Assembly (NCBI RefSeq): GCF_037975245.1
Contig: NC_092567.1
Location: 3,976,214-4,040,213 of the forward strand
Direction of reading: 5' to 3'
DNA length: 64,000 nt
Source: Apostichopus japonicus
Lineage: Eukaryota > Echinodermata > Holothuroidea > Aspidochirotida > Stichopodidae
Shown: one piece after another, positions 1 through 13,100 of the stretch
Numbering within the stretch: position 1 is the first letter of the stretch
Layout of the letters: each line of letters starts with the position of its first letter
Notes under the pieces: generated by a model
Seen by the model: only the letters and a program-made list of their open reading frames with translations
The model's database searches: none
Told to the model about the DNA's origin: nothing
Position numbers and translations under genes: made by a program

Positions 1-1013
1 CATTTTCATTTTGAGTACTTTTCAAACATCAAACTGCAGCTGGAACTCACGCAGCTAGTCAAGACTGTACACAAATGTACATAGACACAAACAGCAGACG
101 ACATGACAGTTGTTCCTTAGCAACACAAATCTCCTTGCCAATTTCTATATTCTGCAAATATTTTTGACTACGCTTGTCATATAGCAAGTCGAAAGGATAG
201 CAATATGTCGAAAATTTGACATCTTATTTCAAATTTTCACTGTCTTGTCTGAAAACGTTGGCCATTTTATTGTAAATTTGTCACTCATTGCATTTTCCAA
301 ATGTGGGCAAGGGGGCTGAAGATTTGACAGTCACGTTGAACTTCATTAGATAATTGTATATTATAACATGTGTGAAGGCAGCTTTCTTTAAATTGATCCT
401 ATCCCCACCCCTACCCCCCCACTCCTACTTGTGACTTCTAAAAATTGACCCTGGCTGCAAACGTTTCTTATTATTATTATTATTTATCTTTATGGGTAAA
501 TTGATTGATCACCCAAAATTGAATTGAATAATTTGAATACATAATTTCAATGAGAAGAAAAATTTAGTCAGTCCCACTGTTAGCTGTTTTTTTTTTAAGT
601 TTTGCTTGTTTCTTCTCCAATCCGATAAATATTTCAAATGTTATAGCATTTTTTGTTTGTTCCGTGGTAAAGATATGAAGATTTCTCCTAGATTCGCTGA
701 AAATTTGACAGAACAAAAGTTTGAAATTTAGCATAATTATTCCTTAGTAATATTCAATCAGCAGCTGCACGAAGTTCCTTTTTTCCATGATCTGATTTCA
801 AATAGCTGCTATTCAACTGTTTACACCAGTATAATATATGTTATAAGTCATTTTTATAATAAAACAATGGGCCAGTCCAAGTCAATTAATGATGAGTTGT
901 ACTCTGTTTATTGGTGTGAAAGTAGTCTATAGGCTTATAAGAATTTAATTGTTCTGGTTGTTAAAGATTTGACCAAATACAATGATATCAAACAAAACTG
1001 AACAGAATAGTAA

Positions 1014-1802
1014 CAGTGTTGAAGCCAGGTACATTTATCCGAGTACCAAGTACTTTTAAGTACTTGAGGTTCCCGAGAACCCAGGTATCCTAGCCCGATG
1101 ACTGGCTTTTTAGGATCCGAGTACCAGTTTTCGAGTACAGTATTCTATATACAGTATTCAGTACCGAGTACGAATTAAACTATTTCATACGAGTACTTCT
1201 GATTTCTTAAATTATACAAAAACCTAATATTTAAAACTGTTCCCTGTGGTGATTATAAGTAAATGATATATACCAGTCGAATATGAAGACATTGTTCGTG
1301 TCTTGTTATGGTTTGACAAATTTTCAAATGTAAAATGTCTTAAAATGATGGGTTAATAGGGTTGCAAGTGCCATATTAATACTACAAACATGCTATAAAT
1401 TGTTTTATGTTAGACACATAATATACATCACTTATGCTTTCTTTGTTCATGCTATATGTACTGTTCTTGGTAATATAAACGGCTATTCTGCTGCAGTAGA
1501 GACACATGAGAACGGTGACATTACAGAGTAATAAAAATCATCGATAACTTATAATAACTACCTACTGTAACGTCAGTATTACGAAACTGTTTGTTTTACA
1601 TTACTAGTCTTAAAGTATTCGTCACGAACAAGTACCAAGCACTTTGAATCGAGTACAAGTACGAGTACTTAAGCATCAGAGTGCGGTTGCGAAAGGATGA
1701 GTACCAAGTACTGTTAACCTAGTGCGAGTACCGATCATTTGAAAAAAAAAGATGTTTGAAAGCCACTCGAGTGCCGGGTGCTTTTCGAGTACTACAACAC
1801 TA
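1014..1802. mobile_element. hAT-like non-autonomous element nested in repeat copy A
   Basis: The left end starts CAGTGTTGAAG and the right end, read as reverse complement, starts TAGTGTTGTAG, a hAT-style terminal inverted repeat. The interior is full of GAGTAC words and their reverse complements, clustered within about 200 bp of each end (1,040-1,200 and 1,620-1,800), as expected of subterminal transposase-binding repeats. No transposase ORF is present. The 8-bp target duplication is not clean (AATAGTAA versus GAAAATAG depending on the boundary), so the exact ends are uncertain. Confidence 0.6.
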
Positions 1803-1970
1803 GAAAATAGCTTCTTGACAAAACTTTACCAGTTTTTTTTTTCATTTTTATTTTACTAGTGCTTGGAACAAATTTCAATTACATACAAAAACAAAAAAAC
1901 CTTGGCAACACCAAATCTCTCCCGAAATTGAAACATACAGATACCGATACGGTCAAACTTCTTTAAATCG

Positions 1971-2084
1971 TAGTTACTAATGAGGAACTGATTATATGTA
2001 ATTTAAACCGTACTTACTAATGAGGGACTGATTAATGTAATTTAAACAGTACTGACTAATGAGGAACTGATTAAGGTAATTTAA
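1971..2084. repeat. Three-unit ~40-bp minisatellite
   Basis: Units start at 1,971, 2,011 and 2,050, each with a TACTTACTAATGAGGAACTG-like core followed by an ATTAATGTAATTTAAAC-like tail. Copy B of the surrounding repeat has only one unit (about 35,446-35,480), so the array expanded in A or contracted in B after duplication. Confidence 0.75.
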
Positions 2085-3075
2085 CGTAAAACGGTAGTAA
2101 CATACCTTGTTTTTTTTATAAGATAAACCAAGACAAAACTGATCAGCAATTGATTGAACATATTTTATTTTCTTATTAGGATCATCTTATTCGCAAACCG
2201 CTAGCTTGAACTGATCATGCAGTTAGTGATAATGAATGATATTTTAACGCTTCTTTGATATATTATTTTCAAGGAAAAACAGTAGATCACTAAGCTACTT
2301 CTAAATAATTATGATAAAAATCCGACTAAATTGAAGGGAAGAAAGGCGCCCGGCCATTTCAGATTCAACCAACTCCTTTCCAAGAGGCTGTCGAAAACTG
2401 TCGTTTTCGAGGGCGCTATACTTTTTTGCGGAATGGTCACGCTATTAATTCTGAATTGTCAGAGTTTGCTCCACGATCACATTATGAATAATGCAATTCA
2501 ATTAAACTTTCGTTACAACTGACACAATATTCTAGATTTTTCACAAGTTAACGGCAGTTTGCGAGAACTTTGAAAGATTCTATTCGAATTTGAAATTTCG
2601 TCGACCTTCTCAAATATCCAAACACAGAAGACGCATGAACAATATACGGTTTTACGAGAAAAGATACAGAAATATAGAACTCTGTAATATTGAAATGTTT
2701 TTGTTTTGTACCTTGTTCCTGATCACGATAACTTTTTTCTTATTATCTTAGCCTCTTACCTGTTTTCAATCTTTCCTAAGTCTGCAACTACGAGGTAAAA
2801 TAAGACCGGACTGGTTAAATTTTGACGGTTAACCGGTTAATTATTTTATTGAAACATGTTAATTCATGCTCATGCGCATATGTCTTTAATGTGATCAATA
2901 TTCGCCTTGAAAACGTTTCTTGTTTTACTTTTTGTATAATACAGGATTATGTGACATGTTTGAGATCTTCTTGATCTCGGTAATGAATCCAACATTAACA
3001 GTGTTGTATGTACAGTACGTTATTTATTAAACAACCTTCAACGAAGATTGCAAACGTTCGTGTATTTTTACGTCA

Positions 3076-3924
3076 GGTTCATGCTATAAAGTAAAGTATA
3101 TGAATGTGTTAGGATGGCATGTTTTGCAAGCCTGATGTATATTAATGGAAGCGATGCTATTACCTATTGACAAAGTCTTAACTTATGTACATCTGTTTTA
3201 GCAAGTCAGTGCATATTTCTGTTATATTTATACATAGCTTGAATAACAGCCAACGGTAAAGAAAATATTGGTTTTCAGAAATGTAACATTAAATTTGTCC
3301 TTAAAAACTAAATCCAACCTCTACCCGTCATAGTCATTTGAACTTCCTCTTTTAGTTCATATTATTAGTTTTTACTTTGGAGAACCGCAAAAGTTCATAC
3401 ATCCATTCCCAGCTAACCACGACCAATTCCTCCATAGTGTTTGCAGTCTGTCTGGGTCAAAGATGTATGGCGGTAGCAAGCAACAATGGTATTTAGGTGT
3501 TATATCTAGCTCGGTTAGTTAAACAAAGCAGCACTGGTATTCATCGCCCACGGTAACGGAGACAATCACATAGAAATTCTGTTATAATTATTCATTCGGT
3601 TGTGACGATTTGGTAGATTGTACATTGGCTGAGAAGGTTCCGACTTGTGTGTTATAAACAGCACACTATTACATGTGTATATTGCAAATCGAAAGTAAAC
3701 TAATAGAAAACCTTATAGTAAACGATGTTCGCTGATACGAGGAGGGACATATCACATGATAAGATTTATTGAAGGCAAATTTTCAAAGTTAGTTATTTGC
3801 ACCTGTTGAAATATGTTTATTTCATCTTTAATAGAGGTACGCTTTGAAGTTTGGGGATATATGCTTTGTAGAAAATACAAAACAACCTCACATATCGTCG
3901 TAATTTACTATGTCTAGTATATAG
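3076..3924. other. Intergenic, nothing recognised
   Basis: Non-repetitive AT-rich sequence. Short ORFs only, none with protein-family character. Confidence 0.5.
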
Positions 3925-4625
3925 TAGGGATGCACCGGATATCCGGTCCGGCTGGACTATCCGGCCGGATAGTGAGCAATTATCCGGGTCCGGTTCCGGC
4001 CGGATATTTTTCAAAATCCGGCTGGATCTTTTTCAAAATCTGGCCTGGATTATTCCTTAAAAAGGTTTTGGTATTAACTTAAATCAATGTAAACTATTTC
4101 CAAAAATTAATAAAAACATTCAAAGTAAGGAAAAATTAGGTTTAACATGTTTAATTTAATTTTCTCAATGGTCTGACCCACTGTTTCTAAAGATCCAATT
4201 AAATAATCTTTTAATTCAGTATAAAGTATGAGATTTGTGAAATGTAGCTTCCCGTTTTAAAACAAACTTTATAGGTAGTATGCAGTGTTTTTCCAGCAAA
4301 CAAATTTACATACAATATCAAGCTTGTCAACAATTATATTGTAGTTATTTTATTAAAGAATGTAGATTACACCACTTCAAATAATATTTAACCTCATTAA
4401 TGGGGTCTTAATTTCACCTTTTTTAATAATATGCGTATACCTCACATATGATTTGCTCCTTGTTTCATACTTCTACTTCTTATTAATGATTTTCTTTTGT
4501 GTAATGAAAAAATCCGGGTCCGGCCGGATTTTGTCCGGCCGGATTTTGTCCGGCCGGATTTCATGTACTATCCGGCAAAATCCGGTTCCGGCCGGATCCA
4601 AAAATTTGTATCCGGTGCATCCCTA
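3925..4625. mobile_element. hAT-type MITE, 701 bp, with perfect 8-bp target duplication
   Basis: Both ends read TAGGGATGCACCGGATA into the element (the right end as reverse complement), and the flanks are GTATATAG at 3,917-3,924 and again at 4,626-4,633, a perfect 8-bp TSD. Both terminal 100-bp zones are packed with GGCCGGAT/ATCCGGCC repeats, while the centre is ordinary AT-rich sequence with no transposase. An 8-bp TSD with this terminal sequence fits the hAT superfamily. The short ORFs across the GGCCGGAT zones are artefacts. Confidence 0.9.
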
Positions 4626-4633
4626 GTATATAG

Positions 4634-5024
4634 TATTAATATTATATACGTTAGCTATCATTTCTTTTGTATTAAATTAGGTCTGAAATCACAACCATTC
4701 CCCCCGAATTACACAGTGAAGCCCTAGTCCTAGATGTAAACTGCATATAAGTCAGTGACGCGGTAAGCTACATCCTATTAATTCAGGTTTGCATGCATTT
4801 CAACTGTGCAGGAAGTGTGAAACGGCTTCTTATACGAGGTAAAAGGTAAACAAGTCTGACGTGAACAAGGAAGATATATGTGGAGAAAGCGAGAATGACA
4901 TTGATAGTAAACACCCTTGACAGGACCAGAGATATTGTCTTTACAGAAAGGTTTATGATTCATAGCAATAATAGTAATAAGGATACATTTTCATTCTAAT
5001 ATGAATAATTATAGTATTCATATT
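4634..5024. other. Intergenic, nothing recognised
   Basis: AT-rich unique sequence between the MITE and the satellite. No supported gene. Confidence 0.5.
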
Positions 5025-5958
5025 GTCCAAATATCCTATCCATCCTATCTATCCTATCCATCCATCCTATATATCTATCTTATCCATCCATCCTATCCAT
5101 CCATACTATCCATCTATCCATCATATCCTTCCAATTATATCCATCCATCATATCCATTCATCCTCTCAAATCCTTCCAATCCATCTATCCTTCCATCCAT
5201 CCTATCCATCCATCCTATCAATCCATTATATCTATTCATCCAACTATCCATCCTATCAATCCATCGTATCCCTTCATCCTATACATCCTATTCATCCTTA
5301 GAATCTATCCTATCCATACACCCTGTCTATCCATCCTATCCATCTATCCTATATATCCATCATATCCATTCACCCTATCCGTCCATCCACCCACTCCCTC
5401 CATCATATCCATCCATCCTAAATATCCATCTATCCTATCCATTGTATCAATCTATCTTATCTATCTATCCAATCCATCTATCATATACATCTATCCTATC
5501 CATCCATCATATCCATCAATCCTATCCAACCTATCTATCTACCATATTCATCCACCCTATCCACCTATCCATCCATCGTATGCATCCTATACATCCAATT
5601 ATATCTCTCCATCCTATATATCCTTTCTATCCATCCATTCTATCCATCCTATCCATCTATCCGATACAACCTATCTATCGTTCCTATGAATGTATTGTAT
5701 CCGTTCATCTATCCAATCCATCCATCCTATACATCCATCATATTCATCCATCCTATCCATCCATACTATCCATCCATCCTATCCATCCTTGAATGCATAT
5801 TATCCATCTATCCTATCCATCTTATCCAACATATTAATGCATATTATCCATCTATCCTACCATTCCTATCCATCCATCATATCCATAATATCCATATATC
5901 TTATCAATACATCCGATTCTATCCAGTAATCCTATCCATCCATCATATACACTCTATA
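5025..5958. repeat. Left part of a CCATCCTAT-type satellite array
   Basis: Degenerate repeats of CCATCCTATC, CCATCTATC and CCATCATATC fill the interval. From 5,027 on it can be aligned to 18,175-19,600: both include the distinctive run through CACCCACTCCCTCC and the CGTTCCTATGAATGTATTG block (5,685 and 19,360). The long Ile-His-Pro-Ser-Tyr ORFs here are products of the repeat, open in several frames at once, and are not genes. The array stops abruptly at 5,958, where the 12-kb element begins. Confidence 0.9.
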
Positions 5959-7398
5959 CACACAAAGTTTATTTAGGTAAATTAACTGCTAAGTTGAGTA
6001 AAATAGCATATTTACAATGTAAAGAAACACAGACAATTTGAGTTTTGGACGATCACTCATCAAAGGAGATAACAATAAACACCGATTCCCGTTGCGCATG
6101 TGATAATACTTACGTAATGAGTTAAACAATACGCACCGGGTTAAACGTACCCGTTTACGATCAAGAATACTCGTAGTAAGTTATTCTAGTCACGTGTGAG
6201 TTTCCTGAACAACAACTTCTACTCACTTTCACGGTGTTTTAACTCTTGATCTGTGTTTTTGAACTATCCAAACGGTAGATGTGAGTAACTTCATCAGCAC
6301 ATGTATACAATTTGTACATGTATGTACCGTATATGCAACACTCGCCGCGCTCTACATGGCTGGCTGCACGACTATTCGGATATCTGAACCAACACCTGTG
6401 ATTTAATTCACTAAGTGAGCCAAATTACGATGTTAAACTTCTAACCTTAAAATCTGAAGCTTTATCGTACTGTTTGCCATCAATTACAAGTAAAAAAAAA
6501 TACATCAGGTGCATTTCGTATCATTTAAATGGTGTTTAGATGTTCCGGGGTTTGCACGATAGTTAGGTTACCGTTGATAGTTCATATCCCTAATGTATTA
6601 TGTTAGGCTAGTATAAGTATTGGCATAGCCTAGACGAATTAGCCTACTGTCTGATGCGTAACGTAGTTTGATTGTGTTGATTAATATCATTGTTTCAGGG
6701 TTGGGATAGCTTGCCATGATAACCATAACGTAGGGTAATAGTTTTGGTTATATTATACACAAACTTAAGTTCTACTTCTTAGACAACAGGCAGCTATCCC
6801 ATCCACCTGTTCAGTGCAGTTGCAATTACTATGTCTAGCCTAGTCCTGTACACTAAAGCCTGTTCTAGTGTTAGTTAATAATTTTAGGCTTGGACTTGTA
6901 TGACCCAAATCATGTGTAACAGACTGGTGTACCTAGCCAACCCAGACATTCACATTTTAATTTGTGGGTCACTGTATATAAGGTGTAACCTTTTAAAGAA
7001 CTACCATCATCAGTCAGTGTAACAGTAACAATCTGTGTTTCAAATCATATTAGGCCTTGGGGAAACATCACATTTGGGTTATTTGCAGTAAGATGATTAT
7101 AAATCAGTAAAGTTGAGCAATGCTCTTTTTGTACACCTGACCAACCATGATTACTCTGGTTAGAGGGTCACACACTGGCATTTAATTTTAACATGTGCAT
7201 GACCGAGTATAAGGCTGTTTTTTCCATACTTATGATATCATTCCCTGTATGTATTATCAACAATTTTGCTCTTTCGGTTAGGTCATGGAAAAATGTGTGG
7301 CTTTTTGTTGGCTGAATGTTTTACAAAATCTAAAAATTATTTCATAGTCTGTCAAAGTCTGTAGATAAAGAACAACATACATTTTTATATAGAACAAC
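5959..7398. other. 5' region of the CACTA-like element: no coding sequence
   Basis: No ORF of note. GTGAGT-containing words occur in both orientations between 6,040 and 6,290 (for example at 6,201 and 6,281, inverted near 6,222), a possible subterminal repeat zone. A splice-acceptor-like TTTTTATATAG ends at 7,392, six bases before the transposase ATG, so a non-coding leader exon upstream is possible but could not be located. Confidence 0.4.
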
Positions 7399-9927
7399 AT
7401 GGATCCAAATGACCAGTTGGTATATCTTTGTTATCATTGTCAGAACTTTCAAACAAGAACATGGCTAATTGAGCATTATAGATTAGTTCATTCACAGGAG
7501 CCAAATTTCGGTATCCGGTGTGGCATAGACAGTTGTGAGAAAGTCTACACTAATGTAAACTCTTACACAAAGCATATCCAACGCATTCACAAAAGATTTA
7601 GGATGGATGTTTCTGAGGAAGATTATGTGCAAGGTGATCTTGTTGATGGACATAGTGAAGATATAGGGCCAAATTTAGATCAAGATGTACATGCAAAGGA
7701 GAATGATACATTTGAAAAAGATACGTTACATGATGCTGTAGGTTTGTTTGTCCTGAAAGTAAAAGAAACACATTCTCTTCCAAAGACGACAGTGAATAAA
7801 CTGTTACAAGACTTACATTCGGTATTAACATGTGCTCAGTTTCATCAGAATGAACAAATAAAAAGTGAACTTATAAGTCAAGGGATTGGTGCAGAAGGAA
7901 TTAGGGCTGTTTTTGAGACTATAGAAAAGAATTCCCCACTACATGTTTTGGATTATTTTGGAAGTGAAGCAAATCAAGAGAGATTTATCAAGAATAAAAC
8001 CTATTATGTGTCACCAGTTGAATATTGTCTTGATGAAACCAAAATGGCTACATACATGTATGTACCAATTCTTGAGAGCCTACAGTCCCTTCTCAAACAT
8101 GATGATGTTTTACGAGAGGTACTAAACACACATCAAAATTGTGGAAGAGGTGTTTTACATAACTTTTGTGATGGGGACTTGTATCGCAGTAACCCACTAT
8201 TTTCAATGCATTTATCATTACAAATTCAACTCTTTTTTGATGACTTTGAGGTCTGCAACCCTCTTGGGAGCTACAATAAGAAGCAAAAGCTAAATGCAAT
8301 GTATTTTTCAATTGGAAATTTGCCAGCCAAATATAGATCAAAGCTGCATTCAATTCAACTAGTGTGGTTATGTAAGACAAGTTTATTGAAGGAGTTTGGT
8401 TTACAAATTCTCTCAAGACAATTGATAAATGACTTAAACATCTTAGAGACTAAGGGACTTACTGTTAACGCAAATGGTGAATTTTACAGCTTCAAAGGTA
8501 CAGTGTCTTACGTTGCAGCAGACAATTTAGGTAGTCATGGAATAGGAGGATTTATGGAAGGATTTACTGCTTCTAGAATTTGCAGGGGATGTATGTGTAC
8601 CTATGCAAGTTTAAAGCAACCTGCATTGTCAACAAAGTTTACAGCAAGAACCATAGATGGCCATGACCATCAACTCCAAATGATAAGGCAACATCCAAAT
8701 CTATCTTCTGTTTATGGTGTGAAGGCTGATTCACCTTTAAATAGGTTATCATTTTTCCATGTGATAAATGGGCTTCCGTTTGATCCAATGCATGACCTTT
8801 TGGAGGGAGTGTGCCCACTTGTTTGGAGCCAAGTACTGACATCACTTGTAGAAATGAAATGCATAAGCATGTCTCAAATAAACAGTTCTTTGAAAGCATT
8901 TCAATACACAGGATCAGACAAGACATCGAAACCAACTCTACTCAGTTGGTCATTAGGCAAAATGCTTCACAAATGTGGTGCCTATGTAGATTAGGCCCAT
9001 TTATATTTGGTAATAATGTACCAGAAGATTGTGATGTGTGGAATTTAGTTCTACAATTGAATGATATATTAAATCTTGCTTTTGCTCCAAAGATAAACTT
9101 TCAAATGATAGCATATATGGATGGCCTTGTCCAAGATTTTTTAAACTCCTATCTGCTTGTTTATCCAGAAAAGGGGCTTACACCCAAAATGCATTATTTA
9201 ACTCATTACAGCAAGCAAATGGAAATGTTTGGACCACTAACAAACTGCTCAACAATCAGATTTGAAGCAAAGCATAGTTATTTCAAAGACCTTGCTAGAA
9301 AGACTAAAAATAGAAAAAACATACCCAAAACACTTGCAATGCGTCACCAAAGTCTAATGAGTTTGTACTCAACATCTAAAAATTTCTTAGCAGTAGACAA
9401 CATCAATTCTACTGGCTTAAAGGAAGAACATGTTGATGCATTTAATCCAGTGGTTAGAGAAAAACTGGTGAAAGAGTTAAAATGTGAAAAATTTCAAACA
9501 GCCTATTCAGTTACAATTCATGGCACTCTGTACAGGCCAGATTTTGTTGTGGCATCTCAAATGAGTGAAGGTGTATTGTATTTTGCAAAGATTGATAAAA
9601 TTATAGTGCACCATTCAGAAGCTCATTTTTTGGTGAGAAGCTTTTTAGATTGTACTTTCTGTCAAAAGTTCCATTGCTACATTGCATCAGAAGTATTTTC
9701 AGATCCTTACTTGGTACGGTCATCAGATATTTTAGACTTCCATCCTCTGTCAGGTGGTCGTTGCATTGAAGGTTTTTTTTATTGTCCAGAGATACAGGTA
9801 CGTGGACGAATTCTTGTAACAACCACATAGCTGCAACTCAGGTTTTATGTCTTGTGTGTTTGTTTCTTGACAGATTCATGGCTATATTTTCAGACCTGTC
9901 ATTCGTAATTGCCTTTTTAATGCCTGA
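7399..9927 (+). CDS. C2H2 zinc-finger / tnp2-like DDE transposase gene, frameshifted
   Basis: Two exons, 7,399-9,797 and 9,874-9,927 (donor CAG|GTACGT, acceptor TTGACAG). ATG in context AACAACATGG. Two C2H2 fingers come first (C11, C14, H26, H31; C41, C46, H59, H64). The core resembles tnp2/CACTA transposases: FFDDFEVCNPLG with D281/D282, then a NLP motif; AADNLGSHGIGG with D375; CRGC at C395 and C398; MHDLLEG at H465 and E469; and, after the frameshift, PKMHYLTHY and IRFEAKHSYFK. Assigning the catalytic residues is inference. The first frame stops at 8,994, yet family-like sequence (NASQMWCL onwards) continues one frame over from about 8,961. One missing base in the A-run at 8,959-8,962 would explain it, so this is either a mutation or an assembly error. 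Intact length would be about 816 residues. The nuclear, DNA-binding role is inferred from the fingers. Confidence 0.75.
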
Positions 9928-10130
9928 AGACTTTTCTAAAGTTCTTGATGTATGTGGAGAATTAGTGCTGGATGTAACAGATACTGTTATTAGGGACAAC
10001 AGAGCCATTGCCTTTTTTGAGGTTTCAGCATTTCTTTATGTCATTAACTTTTGCTTTGAAAAACATTTTGATGTCAGAGTACATTTTTTAAACAATACTT
10101 GTCTGTGATGTGTCACTATAAGCTTCCACA

Positions 10131-13100
10131 ATGCATATCTTGGTGACCTTTGGCACTGAGAACAGAATTGTTACAGTAATTAATGGAGAAAACTGTGACG
10201 TTATCAACAAAGTACGTGACCTTTTCAAGATTCCAACTGATTATGTCATCAAACTGAAGAGATACTGTAAAGAGTGGGGGGAATGGCTCACAATAGAGCC
10301 TCCAGACATTGAAGCAAGAGACAAAATCAGAGTTGAAACATGTATGTTTTTGGACATAAACATGCCAGGCACTAGCGGTATTAGTGTCAGTGAAGCAAGT
10401 TTGTTCAGTGATCCAAGTGGTGTTTCGCTATGTGATGAAAGTTTGGATGAGGTATCTGCAGTTAATCAGCCAGCCATTTTGGGGCTCAGTGATGTATCTG
10501 AAAATATCGTATTGGCTGGACAAAACAGCAAAGATGAGGGCCTGAAAGAAGATGCAATTCTAAAGGGAGCTATGAATGCTACAGAGAGGTAGGTTGAGGA
10601 TGTTGCTGTTAGTCAATGGATACTATGTTTTGATCATTTGGTTCTTTTAAATGCACAAATAACTGCATAAGTTTGTCAATTGGTTGTAATTGTTACCTGC
10701 CACCACGTCTAGGTAGCCCCTAGTAAATGGAATGTAATTCAACATAAGATGTAAGACTTAGATGTAAGTACTATGCACAGTATTGTCATGCTACCAAATT
10801 TATCAGCAATGAGTCAAAGCAACTTTCCTTTGCTATGAAGAGCAGACTGCAATGCCATAATGTTGTAGGTCAAGTCCAAGGCTGCTTAGTTATAGGCAGT
10901 CCAAAATTTAAGTTCTTGTCCTCATTTAATAGCTACAGCCCTGCAAAATAGTATCATGTTAATATAAAGTTTACTTGCCCCAGTATAAATAATACAAGAC
11001 ATACATAATTTACATCTCGATTCATGTTGAAAGTTGTGATCTTGCATTTCAGAGTGAATGTTGAATATAAACCATGGCCGACCAATGTCAGAATCCCACG
11101 AGAAAATATGTCACCTTTGTTGCGACAAACATTACAGAAAGGAGTGTTCCCAACTGCCAAGCTTAGAATACAACTAATACAGGTCTTGTTCAACTATATG
11201 TGGCAATTTGGAAGGTTAGTATTCTTATTCATATGTGTCCATTACAAACAGCTCCTCAAAAGCAGTATAACTTAACTTGTGCCATGAATGCATGTTACTA
11301 ACTATTTGTGTACTTTCTGTGTTCTACAGAATTCCAATATTTAGTCAAGATATTGTAAACATGTTTGTCCAAAAGAAGCCAAGCCAACACCAGGCTGCAA
11401 AATCAGTTGTTGTGGACAATAGTTACATATCTAGCTAAGCGTGCGAAACATGAAATGTATTTAACATGCTTGATCATTGACACTCTAGTTAGTTTTCACC
11501 TTTATACCACATGTATTATATTCTACATGGCAAAGTGGTTAAATCTTTGCAATGCAGAATAATTCCTGTATGGGATATGATATGCATTTGTGTTTTAACA
11601 GTATTTAATGAGGCTGGGAAGTCATGCGACTCTCACCGTGCCCTAATTGAAAGGGCTTTTGGAGTTCCTCATAAAACATTCAGAGGCAGTTAGCAGCCAA
11701 AAAAATTAGTAATTCTAAGTGACCCTAACACAGAGCTGTAATAACTCCTATGATTCCTCTTCCCCTCGGTCATGCCACAGCCTTGCTTACATGTAAAATA
11801 TTGGCCCCAATATCAAAGTCCAACATATCCCAATGCCACTAAATACACCCCCCCCCCACAAGAAAAGGGTCTCTAGAGCTGTACCTGGGCTGCAGTGGTG
11901 CCAGGTGTTCATTATTTGTGATCAAACAATCCTATAGTGGTGTAGTATATCAGCCACATCAGATTCGCTGGTTCTAACATATGGTATTTTATTTCACAGC
12001 CACCCAACCAGACTCCAGTATGAACAGATAGCACAGCAGCTAGTGAAGGAGTACCCTTGTCTTGCCCAGACCACAATACCTGCAGCCAAACCATACGTAA
12101 GATAACACAGAAATATTATGATTTAACTGCAGTGAAAGGCAGTGTTATGTTAGTTATAGGTAACCAAATATTAAGGTACTGGTTTAGTTTATTACAATGC
12201 ATGAGATTTTGCTTCTCATACAATAATAGTAAATGTGGTTCATGCTTAGAAAAGAATACTTGCATAGTAGACCGTTTAAAATTCAAGATTGATGGGAGTA
12301 ATCAAGTCCGAAGGAAAATGCAGACCTCTTCATTACAGCATGCTTGAAATTGGTGAATGAACCAGAGTGCATCATCACCATTGCAGGAAAAAACTCAATA
12401 TTCTTGATGTGTAAAGTTACATTCACATGCATTTGAATGTTTGGAAGGTTAAAATGATTAAGTAAATGTTGCCTACACTTCTGAAAGGGCAAAGAAGACT
12501 ACTTGTTTGAGCATATTGGCAAATGACAATCCCTGATCATTTAATTTATTGACCAAAGTAATTCAAGTTTTTGTCAATAATAGTTTTTCCTGTGTAAACA
12601 GAAGCATCATACTTTATCCCCATAGGACTACTGGAAACTAAAACTGTCAGACAAGTTTAGAAATGAAAGGAAGAGCATCCGTTCTGGATCATCAGAAGAC
12701 ATCAGACAACCCAAGAAAGCCAAACGCTTGCCTTCTCTTTCCAATCCTGGAGAGGACTCGGGATCTATTGCTGCACATATAAGGTAATAAAAACTTAATG
12801 CTCTTATACAGTTAGTGATCTCATTTGATATTACATTTTATTTACAATGATTTTCATCTATTCCTGACATCAGGTGGGAGGACACTACTTTAAATATGTT
12901 ATGCACCATTTTTGAAGTGGCTTCATATCAAACATACATCAAATATATAGAAGTCATTATCACCATTGATTTTAGAGATTACAAAAATTCCCATATTAGG
13001 TACAAGGAGCTTTTTGTTTTTGGTGGAGACCAAAGGTAATTTGTTGTCAACAGGGGTCAAATTGAAAACTTTTTAAACACAACATCTGTATGCTCAGTAC

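Larger units (their letters stand above)
1..3075. repeat. Copy A of a ~2.95-kb dispersed direct repeat, cut by the window start
   Basis: This stretch matches 33,497-36,449 almost base for base in the same orientation, from the GAGTACTTTTCAAACATC region to a shared TACGTCA, after which the two loci diverge. No convincing ORF is conserved between the copies, so it looks like non-coding repeat or segmental duplication rather than a gene. Copy A contains a nested inverted-repeat element (1,014-1,802) also present in copy B, so that insertion predates the duplication. The left edge lies outside the window. Copy B is preceded by repeat C2, so the full unit may be larger. Confidence 0.85.

Noticed and set aside
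5001-5976. Long ORFs rich in Ile-His-Pro-Ser-Tyr, up to 263 codons, in several frames
   Set aside because: They are translations of the CCATCCTAT satellite, open in all three forward frames at once with no other composition, so they are not genes.
7598-8935. Minus-strand ORFs antisense to the transposase
   Set aside because: They are shadows of the conserved plus-strand frame.
8811-8955. ATG at 8,811 as the start of a separate second transposase gene
   Set aside because: The first ~48 codons of that frame overlap the real frame of the first ORF and have no family character. The family match begins only at about 8,961, so it is a frameshifted continuation and not a new gene.
9782-10108. 108-codon ORF between the two element genes
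   Set aside because: It covers the transposase intron and intergenic DNA in another frame; the spliced model explains the coding part.
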